In this document: positions 31,956 to 41,355 of the stretch, in pieces
Layout: the number at the start of each line of letters is the position of its first letter
Position numbering within the stretch: position 1 is the first letter of the stretch
NCBI GenBank assembly: GCA_963972195.1
Contig: CAXATH010000007.1
Span: forward strand, 62,001-126,000
Direction: 5' to 3'
From: Litorimonas sp963972195
GTDB lineage: Bacteria; Pseudomonadota; Alphaproteobacteria; Caulobacterales; Maricaulaceae
Length of the DNA: 64,000 nucleotides
The notes under the pieces: generated by a model
What the model was told of the DNA's origin: nothing
The model's database searches: none
What the model saw: the letters and a program-made list of their open reading frames with translations, nothing else
Program-made: the position numbers and the translations under genes

Positions 31956-33404
31956 GTGACTTCCCATTGGACAAAGCAAGATCGCGAAGACGCGATTAAA
32001 GCCTATGGCAATATCGACGAATCCTACGACGAAGCTTTTGATGAGCTTGCGAAATTAGCCTCAGAAATCTGTGAGACGCCTGTCGCGATGATCAATTTGA
32101 TCTATCCCGACGAACAATTTTCCAAATCCCATATAGGAACCGATATTCGCACTGTTCCAGTCAAGGATTCATTTTGTATCGAAACGGTCGAATCCGGGGG
32201 GTCAATGATCATTCCGGATACGCTTGAAAATGATGTTTTTCGAGACAATAAATTTGTTACAGGCGATCCCAATGTACGGTTCTACGCTGGGGCCGCTATG
32301 GAAACGGAGCAGGGCGTGCCGATTGGAACGCTCTGTGTGCTTGATGTTAAGCCGCGTAACCTTACCGACATGCAGCTACGCGCATTAAAAACCCTGTCTT
32401 CCCAGGCTATGCGCCTTTTCGATCTGAGAAAGGCAAGTCATGAGAGAGATAAGGCCAGCATCATTAATGACATGATAGTCAAAAGCGCCGTGGATTATGC
32501 GATAATATCGCTCGATCCCGCCGGAACTATTCAATCTTGGAATGTCGGGGCTGAAAAAATACTCGGCTGGACGGAAGCCGAAGCCATTGGCTTGGATATT
32601 GATGCTATCTTTACTGCCAAAGACGAAAAGAAAAATCGATCCGAACAAGAGATGCAAACGGCCCGGGAGGAGGGAAGCGCCAGAGATGTGCGTTGGCACC
32701 TGAAGCAAAACGGAGAAAAGTTTTGGGCAGACGGATTGATGATGCCGCTATTGGACGCCGATGAAAGCCTGAGAGGGTATGTGAAAATTGTCCGGGACAA
32801 AACCGAACAACACAACTTGGCCGTTCAGCGAAAAAACCTCAATCAGGAGATTGTTCATAGATTGAAAAATTCTATGGCGGTTGTTCAAAGTCTGGCGCAG
32901 CAGACAATTCGTCGGTCTCGAAGCCTGAAGGAAGCAAGCATATCGGTCGGAGAGAGACTGACGAGCTATGCAGACGCTCACAACACTTTACTTCGGAATA
33001 ACTGGGAAGAAGCCCCAATCAACACGGTGATTGAAGACGCCCTCGAACCTCACAAAGCTATTAGAAAGCAGATAGATTTAAGCGGACCCGAAATGACTAT
33101 CCCGGCGCGGAGGGTCATCGGACTCACGCTCGCGCTACACGAATTAGTCACCAATGCGATTAAATACGGGTCACTCTCGGAAGCGAATGGGCGAGTGACA
33201 ATGAGTTGGACACTCGATGAGCAGACAGATTTCTGTTTTTCTTGGGTGGAGACCGGGGGGCCGCAGGTATCAGAACCTGTTCGAAAAGGCTTTGGGACGA
33301 GTATCCTATCAAGAATTACAAGTAGTTACTTCTCCGGTAAATCCGAATTGAAGTATGAGCCTTCGGGCTTCGAATACTTGTTGACGGGATCCGTGTCGGA
33401 TTAG
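31956..33404 (+). CDS. GAF-PAS-HWE family sensor histidine kinase
   Basis: 482-residue soluble sensor kinase. GAF domain about 25-160 (EICETPVAMINLIYPDEQ, DSFCIETVE), PAS domain about 175-285 (VDYAIISLDPAGTIQSWNVG), then the HWE kinase domain with phosphoacceptor H301 (EIVHRLKNSMAVVQSLAQQT). The N-box is LALHELVTNAIKYGSLS, and the W-x-E signature of HWE kinases is FSWVETGGP. The frame is open to a TTG at 31899, but the GTG at 31956 has a strong GGAAAGG 6 nt before it. The PAS domain resembles flavin or haem sensors but lacks the Cys motif of LOV domains. Confidence 0.9.
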   Translation: MTSHWTKQDREDAIKAYGNIDESYDEAFDELAKLASEICETPVAMINLIYPDEQFSKSHIGTDIRTVPVKDSFCIETVESGGSMIIPDTLENDVFRDNKFVTGDPNVRFYAGAAMETEQGVPIGTLCVLDVKPRNLTDMQLRALKTLSSQAMRLFDLRKASHERDKASIINDMIVKSAVDYAIISLDPAGTIQSWNVGAEKILGWTEAEAIGLDIDAIFTAKDEKKNRSEQEMQTAREEGSARDVRWHLKQNGEKFWADGLMMPLLDADESLRGYVKIVRDKTEQHNLAVQRKNLNQEIVHRLKNSMAVVQSLAQQTIRRSRSLKEASISVGERLTSYADAHNTLLRNNWEEAPINTVIEDALEPHKAIRKQIDLSGPEMTIPARRVIGLTLALHELVTNAIKYGSLSEANGRVTMSWTLDEQTDFCFSWVETGGPQVSEPVRKGFGTSILSRITSSYFSGKSELKYEPSGFEYLLTGSVSD

Positions 33405-33505
33405 GTTTGGAAGGCAACTTCTTTATGTCGGGCCGGTCGAAAGCGCCCAAAAAGAGAGGGTTCCTTTAATGTCCTATCAAATCAGAGTTATACTCAATAT
33501 TAAAG

Positions 33506-33533
33506 AAAAGCCCGGCCAAATGACCGGGCTTTT
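33506..33533. terminator. bidirectional terminator (HWE kinase / rpsP)
   Basis: AAAAGCCCGG / CCGGGCTTTT stem with U-rich flanks on both strands. Confidence 0.85.
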
Positions 33534-33555
33534 CAAATTCGAAATGAAGCGAAGA

Positions 33556-34062
33556 CTACTCTTCTGATTTCTTTTCTTCTTCTGTTGCGGCGTCTTCAGC
33601 CGGCGCTGCGTCTTCCGCAGGCGCTTCTTCTTTGGGTGCTTCTGCTTCAGCTTTAGCAGCTTCTTCAGCGGCTTTTTTAGCTTCTGCTGCCGCTTCTTTG
33701 GCTTCGGCTTCGGCCGCTTTGCGGGCTTCGGCTTTTTCAGCGCGTTCTTCTTCGCGCTCTACAGCTTTTTGACCTGGCTTACCTTTTTGCGGGTTATTGC
33801 CGTGTTTCCAGTCCCAGAGACCTGCCGCGCCGAGGAAGCGGGCCACGCGCTCTGTCGGGCGGGCGCCTTTTTCGAGCCAGGCTTTACATTTTTCAACGTC
33901 AAGCTGGACGCGGTCTTCGGAGTCTTTCGGAAGCATTGGATTGTAACGCCCCACGATTTCGATGAAGCGGCCATTGCGCGGAGAGCGGGAATCCGCCGCC
34001 ACGATACGGTAGTAAGGACGTTTTTTGGCGCCGTGACGGGCCAGACGAAGTTTGAGAGCCAT
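33556..34062 (-). CDS. rpsP: 30S ribosomal protein S16 with long acidic/Ala tail
   Basis: The first ~88 residues are a normal bS16 (MALKLRLARHGAKKRPYYRI, then GRFIEIVGRYNPM and LGAAGLWDW). About 80 residues of Ala/Glu/Lys repeats (EAKEAAAEAKKAAEEA) and an acidic end follow, making 168 residues against about 80-90 in most bacteria. The tail should form a charged helix and then disorder outside the ribosome core. It lies 44 bp after ffh on the same strand; the usual followers rimM and trmD are absent, and a terminator comes directly after. Confidence 0.95.
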   Translation of the reverse strand: MALKLRLARHGAKKRPYYRIVAADSRSPRNGRFIEIVGRYNPMLPKDSEDRVQLDVEKCKAWLEKGARPTERVARFLGAAGLWDWKHGNNPQKGKPGQKAVEREEERAEKAEARKAAEAEAKEAAAEAKKAAEEAAKAEAEAPKEEAPAEDAAPAEDAATEEEKKSEE

Positions 34063-34106
34063 GATGTTTTTCCTTTTTAATCTAGCAATCGGTTTAAATT
34101 CTATTG

Positions 34107-35717
34107 TTACTTTTTCTTCCCAAAGGGATTTCCGCCCCCGCCCAAGCCGGGCAGGCCGCCGCCCAAGCCTGGAAGCTTGGAGCCGCCTCCGCCAAGACCC
34201 GGCAATTTGCCAAGTCCGCCGGGGAGCTGTTTCTTGAGTTCTTCGAGCTGTTCAGGATCCATTTTGGACGGATCAGGCATACCGCCCATTCCGCCTTTGG
34301 AGCCGGGCATCATCCCGCCGGGCATTTTTGGCATGCCGGGCATTCCGCCCATTTGCTGCATCAATCCGGCCATGCCGCCTTTGCCCATTTTTTTCATCAT
34401 ATCGGACATCTGGCGGTGCATTTTCAGCAGCTTGTTGACTTCCTGCACGCTCATGCCTGACCCGGCGGCAATACGCTTTTTACGAGAGGCCTTCATCAAT
34501 CCGGGATTTCGGCGCTCTTCCATTGTCATGGAATAGATAATGGCTTGCTGCTGTTTGAGCAGCTGGTCATCCACGCCGCCTGCGGCGTCGAGCTGCTTTT
34601 TCATCTTACCCATACCGGGAAGCATTTTCATCAGGCCGCCCATGCCGCCCATTTTTTGCATTTGGCCGAGCTGTTTAGCCAGATCATCTAGGTCAAATTG
34701 ACCCTTACGCATCTTCTCGGCGGAGGCCGCAGCCTCTTTCTCGTTGATAAACTCAGACGCTTTTTCAACGAGGGAGACAATATCGCCTTGGCCCAGAATG
34801 CGGCCCGCGAGACGTTCCGCGTCAAAAGCTTCCAGCCCGTCGAGCTTTTCGCCCGTGCCGAGGAATTTAATCGGCAAGCCGGTGACGGCGCGCATGGACA
34901 GCGCCGCGCCGCCGCGTCCGTCGCCGTCAATTCGTGTGAGCACGAGGCCCGTCAGGGGCAGGCGTTCGTTAAACCGTTTGGCCGTCTCGACGGCGTCTTG
35001 GCCGGTCAAACTATCGGCCACCAAAAGGGTTTCGGTCGGCTTGGTCTCTTTCGCAATGGCTTCGACCTCGTCCATCAATTCGTCATTAATGGTCGTCCGA
35101 CCGGCCGTATCGAGGAAGACGACGTCATAGCCGCCCTTGGCGCCTTCTTTCATGGCCCGCTTGGCAATGTCCAATGCGCTTTGACCTTGAACGATAGGGA
35201 GGAAGCCGACATCCGCCTGTTTGGCGAGCATGCCGAGCTGCTCCATCGCCGCCGGACGATTGGTATCGAGCGACGCCAGCAGGACTTTTTTCTTGAGCGA
35301 CTTCTTGAGATAGAGCGCAAGCTTGCCGGAGGTCGTTGTCTTACCGGAGCCTTGGAGGCCGGCCATCAGAATGGCAATCGGCGGGCGCGCCTGCAGGTTC
35401 AAGAGGTTCGCCTTGGCGGCTTCTTCCTTATCGGCATCCTCATCGGACAACGTCCCGCCGAGCATGTCGATAAGCGCGTCATTGACGATCTTGACAACCA
35501 TCTGGCCGGGCTTGATGGATTTGATGACCTTTTCGCCCACGGCTTCGCGGCGGACTTTTTCGACAAATTCTTTAACGACGGGGAGGGCGACGTCAGCTTC
35601 GAGAAGCGCCACGCGGATTTCGCGCATGGCAGAATTGACATCTTTTTCCGACAGAGCCCCGCGGCCCGTCAGATTGTCAAAGACATTACCAAGCTTATCA
35701 CCAAGCGTTTCGAACAA
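34107..35717 (-). CDS. ffh: signal recognition particle protein Ffh
   Basis: SRP54 GTPase of co-translational membrane targeting, 536 residues. N domain, then G domain with GLQGSGKTT (120-128), DTAGR and TRIDGDGRGGAALS. The M domain binds 4.5S RNA (VEEVNKLLKMHRQM-like helix, MTMEERRNPGLM). The C-terminus is a long Gly/Met/Pro-rich tail (about 75 residues). It heads the ffh-rpsP operon. Confidence 0.97.
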   Translation of the reverse strand: MFETLGDKLGNVFDNLTGRGALSEKDVNSAMREIRVALLEADVALPVVKEFVEKVRREAVGEKVIKSIKPGQMVVKIVNDALIDMLGGTLSDEDADKEEAAKANLLNLQARPPIAILMAGLQGSGKTTTSGKLALYLKKSLKKKVLLASLDTNRPAAMEQLGMLAKQADVGFLPIVQGQSALDIAKRAMKEGAKGGYDVVFLDTAGRTTINDELMDEVEAIAKETKPTETLLVADSLTGQDAVETAKRFNERLPLTGLVLTRIDGDGRGGAALSMRAVTGLPIKFLGTGEKLDGLEAFDAERLAGRILGQGDIVSLVEKASEFINEKEAAASAEKMRKGQFDLDDLAKQLGQMQKMGGMGGLMKMLPGMGKMKKQLDAAGGVDDQLLKQQQAIIYSMTMEERRNPGLMKASRKKRIAAGSGMSVQEVNKLLKMHRQMSDMMKKMGKGGMAGLMQQMGGMPGMPKMPGGMMPGSKGGMGGMPDPSKMDPEQLEELKKQLPGGLGKLPGLGGGGSKLPGLGGGLPGLGGGGNPFGKKK

Positions 35718-35783
35718 GTCATTACCTCAATATCGTTGGCCCAAAGCAGAAGAGCCGCGGTGAACGTAACACGTCGACCACGG

Positions 35784-35927
35784 GACCCCGTCTGCACCAT
35801 GCACAGCGCGGAGCGCAGGAGTAAATCTGCGCAGAATTGCGCGGCGTTTACGGGAAGTCGGACGGATAGTCAAGTAAGGACGATTTAGGGGTGAAGCTCA
35901 TTTTGTACTTAGAATATGTGCTTTGGG
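35784..35927 (+). repeat. imperfect direct repeat, copy A (left flank of fimbrial cluster)
   Basis: Related to 41961-42110. The 45-bp core at 35811-35855 matches 41988-42032 at 39 of 45 positions without gaps. Similarity continues more weakly on both sides, for example the ATG-TGCTTTGGG stretch at the right end. It is non-coding here and lies upstream of ffh. Confidence 0.65.
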
Positions 35928-36145
35928 TCTCCGCGCAACGCATGGTCCATGGTCGGAAATAATTGCTGAATTGCAAGTTTGCAGAATCAGTAAACCGTAT
36001 CTCTCTCGATCTTCAAAATTACTTATTTTCGAAAATTCTGTCGCAATTAAACTGAATTAAATCCTTCTGTTAAACCAGCTTAAATATAGGGGGTGAAATG
36101 CCCCTTTTTGACATGTATGTACGTAAAATACACCCTTTACAATGG

Positions 36146-36160
36146 TTAACAAAGTATTAA
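36146..36160 (+). promoter_or_regulatory. CtrA-type TTAA-N7-TTAA box upstream of the pilin gene
   Basis: TTAACAAAGTATTAA fits the CtrA consensus of two TTAA half sites separated by 7 bp. It lies about 300 bp before the pilin start. Given the GcrA/CtrA-type host, cell-cycle control of fimbriation is plausible but not shown. Confidence 0.45.
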
Positions 36161-36463
36161 TATCTTACAAAGGGCTAGGATACTTCCTTGTTAAACTTAG
36201 GATTTTGGCGCGTTTGTGGGCATCGAATATATAATTGGCACACTAACTGCATGACCTTGTTCTGTAAGGTCTGGGGCGGTGTGTCGAAACAAAACACTTC
36301 ATTCTTGGTCCGAACAAATCTCGACGAATAACTCGTCGTGGTAAGTGCTTTGAAAACGCGTGAGCTTTTTCGAGCTTTTAAATGGGGCGACTTCAGCGTG
36401 TTGCTGAAAACCCTAAACTTAGAATGGCCTGCAGAGACGGGCTTTCTTATTAGGAGAAATGAA

Positions 36464-37024
36464 ATGAAAAATATTTTTATTGTTACGGCATTGACGACAG
36501 CTCTGATGTCTTCTGCAGCATTTGCAGCAAACACAGATTCAACTAACGTTGCAGTTTCAGCAACTGTTCTTGAAGAGTGCAGCATTGAAGATGCAACAGC
36601 TGTTACGTTTTCTGAAGTTGAAATCAATGAAGGCGCTGGCGCAAATGCTCTGCTTCTTCAAAATGGTTCACAAAGCGACTCGCAAAACATCTTTGTAAGC
36701 TGTAACTTCACAACAAGCATTGCAGCGACATCAACTAATGATGGTCTGCTGAACCAGGACCCGAACAGCGCATCTGTAGTTGCTAACGATCCAGACGACT
36801 TTACGAACAAGATCGAGTATCGCGTTCTTCTAAATTCAACTGACTCTAGCTTCCCTAACCTTGATTTTAGAACAAGACTTGAAGCTTCCGATTCCGTTAC
36901 TGCAGGTGGTGCGTTCCACAACGACGCACAGCTTCGCATTGTCATCGACAGAGACGACACATCTAAGCGTCCGGTCTCCGGCCTATACCAAGACACAGCG
37001 GTTGTCTCACTCGGCGCAATCTAA
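36464..37024 (+). CDS. fimbrial major subunit (spore coat U / chaperone-usher pilin)
   Basis: 186-residue secreted pilin. Signal peptide MKNIFIVTALTTALMSSAAFA; mature part with SATVLEECSIEDA and a second Cys in VSCNF (disulfide). The C-terminal strand GLYQDTAVVSLGAI has the pattern used for donor-strand exchange. AGGAGAAATGAA gives a strong ribosome site for the ATG at 36464. Codon use is more A/T-rich than in neighbours (many ACA, GCA, TCA), as for a highly expressed or acquired gene. It is first in the cluster and is followed by a UUCG-loop terminator, so it should be made in excess over the chaperone and usher. Confidence 0.82.
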   Translation: MKNIFIVTALTTALMSSAAFAANTDSTNVAVSATVLEECSIEDATAVTFSEVEINEGAGANALLLQNGSQSDSQNIFVSCNFTTSIAATSTNDGLLNQDPNSASVVANDPDDFTNKIEYRVLLNSTDSSFPNLDFRTRLEASDSVTAGGAFHNDAQLRIVIDRDDTSKRPVSGLYQDTAVVSLGAI

Positions 37025-37049
37025 GCGCGCTTGACGTGTTAACGTTTGG

Positions 37050-37080
37050 AAGGGGGAGCTTCGGTTCCCCCTTTCTTTTT
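37050..37080 (+). terminator. terminator with UUCG tetraloop after the pilin gene
   Basis: AAGGGGGA / TCCCCCTT stem closed by C(TTCG)G, then TTCTTTTT. Partial read-through would supply the downstream chaperone and usher genes. Confidence 0.85.
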
Positions 37081-37166
37081 ACTCTCTCTTTACGATATCG
37101 AGATAGTGTGACTGAATATGGATTGGGCAATCCATTAGCTTCAAGCTAACAGCCCGGGGGCGATAA

Positions 37167-37901
37167 ATGTTCAAGAAATTACTCATTATATGGGGCGCCG
37201 TGATGTTCGCTTTGGCACCCATCGCGGCAGAAGCCGCTCGTGTGTCCCCAATGATCGTTGAGGTGAAACCGCTCGGTCGTCAATCTGTTGCGCGTGTCGA
37301 GATGGTTCATGACGGACAGTCAGATTTTCCGGCGGAAGTTCAAATGTTCCGTGGTGTGATAAGCGAAAGAGGCCAATTGGAGTTAATACCTGCGGACGAG
37401 GACTTTCTGGTCTTTCCTGCGCAAGTCATCGTGCCGGCCCGGTCTCAACAAGTCTTCCGTGTACAGTATATTGGCGAGCCAGAACTGGCTGCCTCTGAAA
37501 TGTATTACATGCAAATTAGGCAGATTCCTGTTGATATAGGCCCTCAACAATCACAAGTTCAGGTTGTCGTCAACTTTAACGTATTGGTCAATGTTATTCC
37601 TGATGGAGCCAATCCTGAACCTGTGGTCGATTCAATTGTTCCTGTGGCACGCGAAGGCATGAATGGCCTTGAGGTGCGTGTCATCAATAATGGGAATCGC
37701 TATTTCACCGCCGGAACGTTTTCATGGCAGATTAACGGCACCGCCGCAGATGGAAGTACGGTTGATCTCCGTCTGTCTCCCGCCGAAGTCTCAAGGTTGA
37801 TCGGCGTCGGTGTCACCGCGCCTGAGCGCGCCCGTATATTTTTTATTCCTACAGAAAAACCGCTAGTCGAAGGGACTACACAGATAGAGCTCGTGCGCTG
37901 A
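37167..37901 (+). CDS. fimbrial periplasmic chaperone (PapD-like)
   Basis: 244-residue periplasmic pilus chaperone. Signal peptide ending AAEA-A, then the first Ig domain beginning RVSPMIVEVKPLGRQSVARVEM. The G1-strand/edge region is QVIVPARSQQVFRVQYIG (PapD-family F-R-V pattern), then YYMQIRQIPVD. The second domain holds VVDSIVPVAR and RVINNGNRYFTAG. It delivers pilins to the usher encoded 26 bp downstream. Confidence 0.9.
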   Translation: MFKKLLIIWGAVMFALAPIAAEAARVSPMIVEVKPLGRQSVARVEMVHDGQSDFPAEVQMFRGVISERGQLELIPADEDFLVFPAQVIVPARSQQVFRVQYIGEPELAASEMYYMQIRQIPVDIGPQQSQVQVVVNFNVLVNVIPDGANPEPVVDSIVPVAREGMNGLEVRVINNGNRYFTAGTFSWQINGTAADGSTVDLRLSPAEVSRLIGVGVTAPERARIFFIPTEKPLVEGTTQIELVR

Positions 37902-37926
37902 TTATGACCAAATGGGGGGATTGGTT

Positions 37927-40410
37927 ATGATGAGGGGGAAATCTAATGCATTGCTTGTGAGAGTCAGCAGTTTTGCACTTGTTGCGGCTATGGTTTGCGC
38001 TCCAAGTATTGCACAAACGGTAGACCAATCAACACAGGCAAGCGGCGCTGCGGCAGCACCAAAGGCGGCACGTTCCATCACTATGTCTGTACCGCTCACC
38101 TGGAATGGGCGCATTCTGAATGATGTTATCGTGCAGATTGAGCCCGACGGGACAATCGCAATAGAAAGCCAATCCCTGAGAGATGAGCTTAGCCGACTTT
38201 TGACAGACGCAGGCGTTAGTCGCTTGGATGACACAATTGGAGGCGACCCATTTGTGACGTCGGACGAATTGTTAGCGGCTGGATTTGATGTCGCTTTTGA
38301 CATGTCGCGGCTCGAACTTTCGGTGAATTCAATTGATCCTACCCTTCGTCCTGTGGAGCCGCTTCGAGGAAGAAGGGAACAACGAGATCCTCTTCTTCCT
38401 TCTATAGCGCCTGCTGGTTTCAGTGCGTATCTGAACACAAATGTGAATATGATTTATCGCGACGAGGACGGACTGGTGCCGCCGGAAATTTTTCTTTTCG
38501 GTGCCGCTCGGTTTCGTGATGTCGTTTTAGAATTTGATGGCGGTTTCTCTGAGAGTCTAACTGATGATTACGAATTTTACCGACGGTCTGTACGTGCCGT
38601 ATATGATGAACCGGAAAGCTTTCGGCGCTGGAGTGCGGGGGATTTGCAACTCAACAATACGGGTTTAGTGCAAACTCCTTTTATTGGCGGATTTGCGGTT
38701 GAGAAAAGTCGCCGAACTTTCGATCCTCTTTCTCCGACGGTAAATCTCGGAGGTCGCCAGATTTTCGTCGCTTCGCCCTCAACGGTTGAGGTTATTATTA
38801 ATGGCGCTTCTTACCAGACATTGGACCTGCAACCCGGCACTTACAGCTTAGACGATTTGCCTATACAGACAGGCTCAAACGATGTTCAATTGGTCGTCCG
38901 CGACTCGGCTGGACGGGAACAGGTTACACGGTTTGACTATTTTTTCGATCCCATAGAGTTGAGAGCAGGCGACGAGGAGTATACACTCGCTCTGGGAATG
39001 ATTGCAACTGAACTAAGTCCCCAACCCGAATATTCCGGCGACCCGGCCTTTATCGGTAGTTACCGAAAAGCATTAAGCGATATCTTGATTGTAGGGGGCG
39101 GAGTTCAGGTTTCTGAGGATATTCAGGTCTTCTCCGCTGAAACTCAATTTGTTCCGCAGGTGATACCCGGCAGTTTCGATTTTCAAGGGGCTGTCAGTAC
39201 AGGTAACGGCACTGGATTTGTGCTGCGGGGGGGCTACCGTCTGGCATTGGGGAGCGGTTCAGATACAAAGCGATTATCCGCGTCTTTTAACTATGAGAAT
39301 AAAGATTTTCGAACAGTTGGCGATTTGTCAGGAATTGGATTTGAGAACTTCTCTCTCAACGCGACATATAGCCAGGCTCTATCTTTAGAAACGTCTTTAG
39401 TCACAGGAGCTAATTACTTTTCTCGTTCAGGCGGTGCCGATCAGAGCACTTTCTTCCTCGATATCAATCATCGCTTAGGTGACAATATTCGCGGTACAGT
39501 CGGGGTAGAATACGGCACAGGATCTATCTTTGAATCAAATTTCGGCGCTCGTGCGGGTATTTCGGTCCTCTTCGGCGACAGACACAGGGGCGATGCCACA
39601 TATCAGAGCCGACGTGAATTGGCCCGCGCTTCATTATCGCGTGGATCCGATAATAATGTCGGCTCATTAGGCTATTCTCTCAATGTCCAGGACTCCTCAG
39701 GCAGTACCACCGTAGACGGGGTAGCTGATTATGTCGCCAACCGTTTTGAGGCCCGCGCCTCCCTTGCTTCCACGGGAACAAATATAGGCGGCATCACGGA
39801 CAGACAGACGGCGAGATTGCAAGTCGGGACGTCATTCGCTTTCGCGGACGGGGCCTTTGGCATTGGTCGGCCAATTCAGGATTCATTCTTGCTGGCCCGA
39901 GGTCACAGCACGCTGGAAGGCACAGATGTTATCACCGGGCGCAGTTTAAGAGGTGGCGGGTTTGAGGGTTCAAGCGGACCTCTAGGCGCAGCCGTGGTGA
40001 ATAGGTTGTCTTCTTATAACGCGCAGGATGTTCAATATGATATCGACACGCTCGAAGCCGGTTATGACATCGGCTCGGGCGTAGTTCGCGTAGATCCTCC
40101 GTTCCGAAGTGGGTATGAACTTGTGGTCGGAACCGACCGCTTTGTAAGTGCTGTCGGATTTTTGGAAATAGGCGGAGAGCCCGCGGAGCTCGTCTCAGGG
40201 CTTATAACCTCCGACGAAGACGAAGGTTTTGAGCCCGAACCCTTCTTCACGAACTCGGTGGGTCGATTTGGCATTATCGGGCTTGCGCCTGGACGCAGTT
40301 ATACAATTCGTTTGAACGATAGCGTTCGGACGTTCAAAGTCGATGTCCCCGCAGATAATACAGGACTATTACGCCTAGAAACAATCAATATTCAAACCGA
40401 AGCCGAATAG
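37927..40410 (+). CDS. fimbrial outer-membrane usher
   Basis: 827-residue outer-membrane usher that assembles the fimbria. The ATG at 37927 is chosen over 37912 because GGGGGGA lies before it and the product then has a standard signal peptide (to about residue 30, PSIAQ). The N-terminal periplasmic domain has VPLTWNGRILNDVIVQI. A large beta-barrel follows, with a plug-like insert (GGRQIFVASPSTVEVIING) and NVQLVV/DSAGRE-type strands. The C-terminal domains include RSGYELVVGTDRFVSAVGFL and a final Ig-like IIGLAPGRSYTIRL. It resembles the alphaproteobacterial archaic/Csu-like ushers. Confidence 0.9.
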   Translation: MMRGKSNALLVRVSSFALVAAMVCAPSIAQTVDQSTQASGAAAAPKAARSITMSVPLTWNGRILNDVIVQIEPDGTIAIESQSLRDELSRLLTDAGVSRLDDTIGGDPFVTSDELLAAGFDVAFDMSRLELSVNSIDPTLRPVEPLRGRREQRDPLLPSIAPAGFSAYLNTNVNMIYRDEDGLVPPEIFLFGAARFRDVVLEFDGGFSESLTDDYEFYRRSVRAVYDEPESFRRWSAGDLQLNNTGLVQTPFIGGFAVEKSRRTFDPLSPTVNLGGRQIFVASPSTVEVIINGASYQTLDLQPGTYSLDDLPIQTGSNDVQLVVRDSAGREQVTRFDYFFDPIELRAGDEEYTLALGMIATELSPQPEYSGDPAFIGSYRKALSDILIVGGGVQVSEDIQVFSAETQFVPQVIPGSFDFQGAVSTGNGTGFVLRGGYRLALGSGSDTKRLSASFNYENKDFRTVGDLSGIGFENFSLNATYSQALSLETSLVTGANYFSRSGGADQSTFFLDINHRLGDNIRGTVGVEYGTGSIFESNFGARAGISVLFGDRHRGDATYQSRRELARASLSRGSDNNVGSLGYSLNVQDSSGSTTVDGVADYVANRFEARASLASTGTNIGGITDRQTARLQVGTSFAFADGAFGIGRPIQDSFLLARGHSTLEGTDVITGRSLRGGGFEGSSGPLGAAVVNRLSSYNAQDVQYDIDTLEAGYDIGSGVVRVDPPFRSGYELVVGTDRFVSAVGFLEIGGEPAELVSGLITSDEDEGFEPEPFFTNSVGRFGIIGLAPGRSYTIRLNDSVRTFKVDVPADNTGLLRLETINIQTEAE

Positions 40411-40418
40411 GAGGCATC

Positions 40419-41354
40419 ATGCGCTACACGACATTATTTGCCCTAATTGCCACATTGGCTATTCCCGGAACCGTTATGGCGGCAGACTGCCAGCCTGTTT
40501 TTGTTGATAGCGATCAATCGGTCATAATTGACGGAATCGGCATTGAGCCTGGTGGACAATCTACTAAGGATTTCCAAATTCGGGTCCAAAACGCGGCCGG
40601 GGGGGCTGGTGGTTCACCAGGTATGTCATCTCCGGGCGGTAGGGGGCCTTGCCAAGCCACAATCAGGGTTTCCCGGATCGGCGCGTTACCGGCTCCAAAT
40701 ATCCCGCCTTATTCTCTTCGGGCCTCGGGAAATCGGCGTGTTGAGATCCTACCTGACCCCTCGGCGAGCGGCACGGCCAATAGCGATGTTATTATTGCGA
40801 ACGCTCCGTCGGGGCCGCAGGGACGGGCTGTTCCGTTTCAGATAAGCGTTCCAACGGAATGGGGCTTGAAATCCGGCATATATACCGAGCAACTACAATT
40901 TTCGCTTATCGATGAAAGTGGCGGCATTGTTGACCGTTCGACATTGACAACAACAATCGTTATTCCCTCCGCGGTTTCCATGCGATTGGTAGGGGCGGTA
41001 GTTGGTGATGGAAGCACGGGGCCGGCACAAGTAGATTTGGGAAATCTATCTAGCTCAAATGAAACTCGCTCGGATCGTTTTGGCGCTCGTATTTTCAGCA
41101 CGGCGCCATATACCGTCCGTTTTAGTTCAGTCAATTTGGGACACTTAATGCACGACCAAGGACGCGACCAGATTCCCTACCGGTTAACTTTTGACGGAAA
41201 CAGGGTCGACCTAAGCGGCACGTTTGAAATCCCTTATACGGAGAGCACGCCAAGGGGCGGCGATAGAAGAGCGATGAGCATTGTGGTTCCGCCGGCTGTG
41301 GCTTTGGCCGGACGCTACTCGGACCGCATCACGATGACCGTGACGGCAATGTAA
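40419..41354 (+). CDS. fimbrial minor subunit / tip adhesin candidate
   Basis: 311-residue secreted protein following the usher by 8 bp with a TAGGAGG ribosome site. The signal peptide ends VMAAD. An early Cys (DCQPVF) and a second Cys in a Gly/Pro-rich loop (GGRGPCQATIRV) are visible. The C-terminal half looks like a spore-coat-U pilin domain ending RYSDRITMTVTAM, the usual Y-x-D-x(3)-V pattern. Two-domain layout and last place in the operon suggest a tip adhesin. Confidence 0.75.
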   Translation: MRYTTLFALIATLAIPGTVMAADCQPVFVDSDQSVIIDGIGIEPGGQSTKDFQIRVQNAAGGAGGSPGMSSPGGRGPCQATIRVSRIGALPAPNIPPYSLRASGNRRVEILPDPSASGTANSDVIIANAPSGPQGRAVPFQISVPTEWGLKSGIYTEQLQFSLIDESGGIVDRSTLTTTIVIPSAVSMRLVGAVVGDGSTGPAQVDLGNLSSSNETRSDRFGARIFSTAPYTVRFSSVNLGHLMHDQGRDQIPYRLTFDGNRVDLSGTFEIPYTESTPRGGDRRAMSIVVPPAVALAGRYSDRITMTVTAM

Positions 41355-41355
41355 G

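Larger units (their letters stand above)
35718..36463. other. 746-bp intergenic region between ffh and the fimbrial cluster
   Basis: It holds the ffh promoter side, direct repeat copy A (35784-35927), and a CtrA-type box. The rest is A/T-rich leader DNA of the pilin gene. A weak GGGG / CCCC hairpin with T5 lies at 36089-36109. A TTGACA at 36108-36113 is a possible -35, but no good -10 is seen at the right distance. No coding frame is convincing. Confidence 0.5.

Noticed and set aside
34698..35888. 396-residue open frame on the + strand
   Set aside because: It is fully antisense to ffh, which is unmistakable. The translated product has no recognisable features and the frame is a by-product of ffh codon usage.
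36089..36109. GGGG/CCCC hairpin with T5 as a terminator
   Set aside because: Only four base pairs and a 7-8 nt loop; too weak to call, though it could weakly attenuate the pilin leader.
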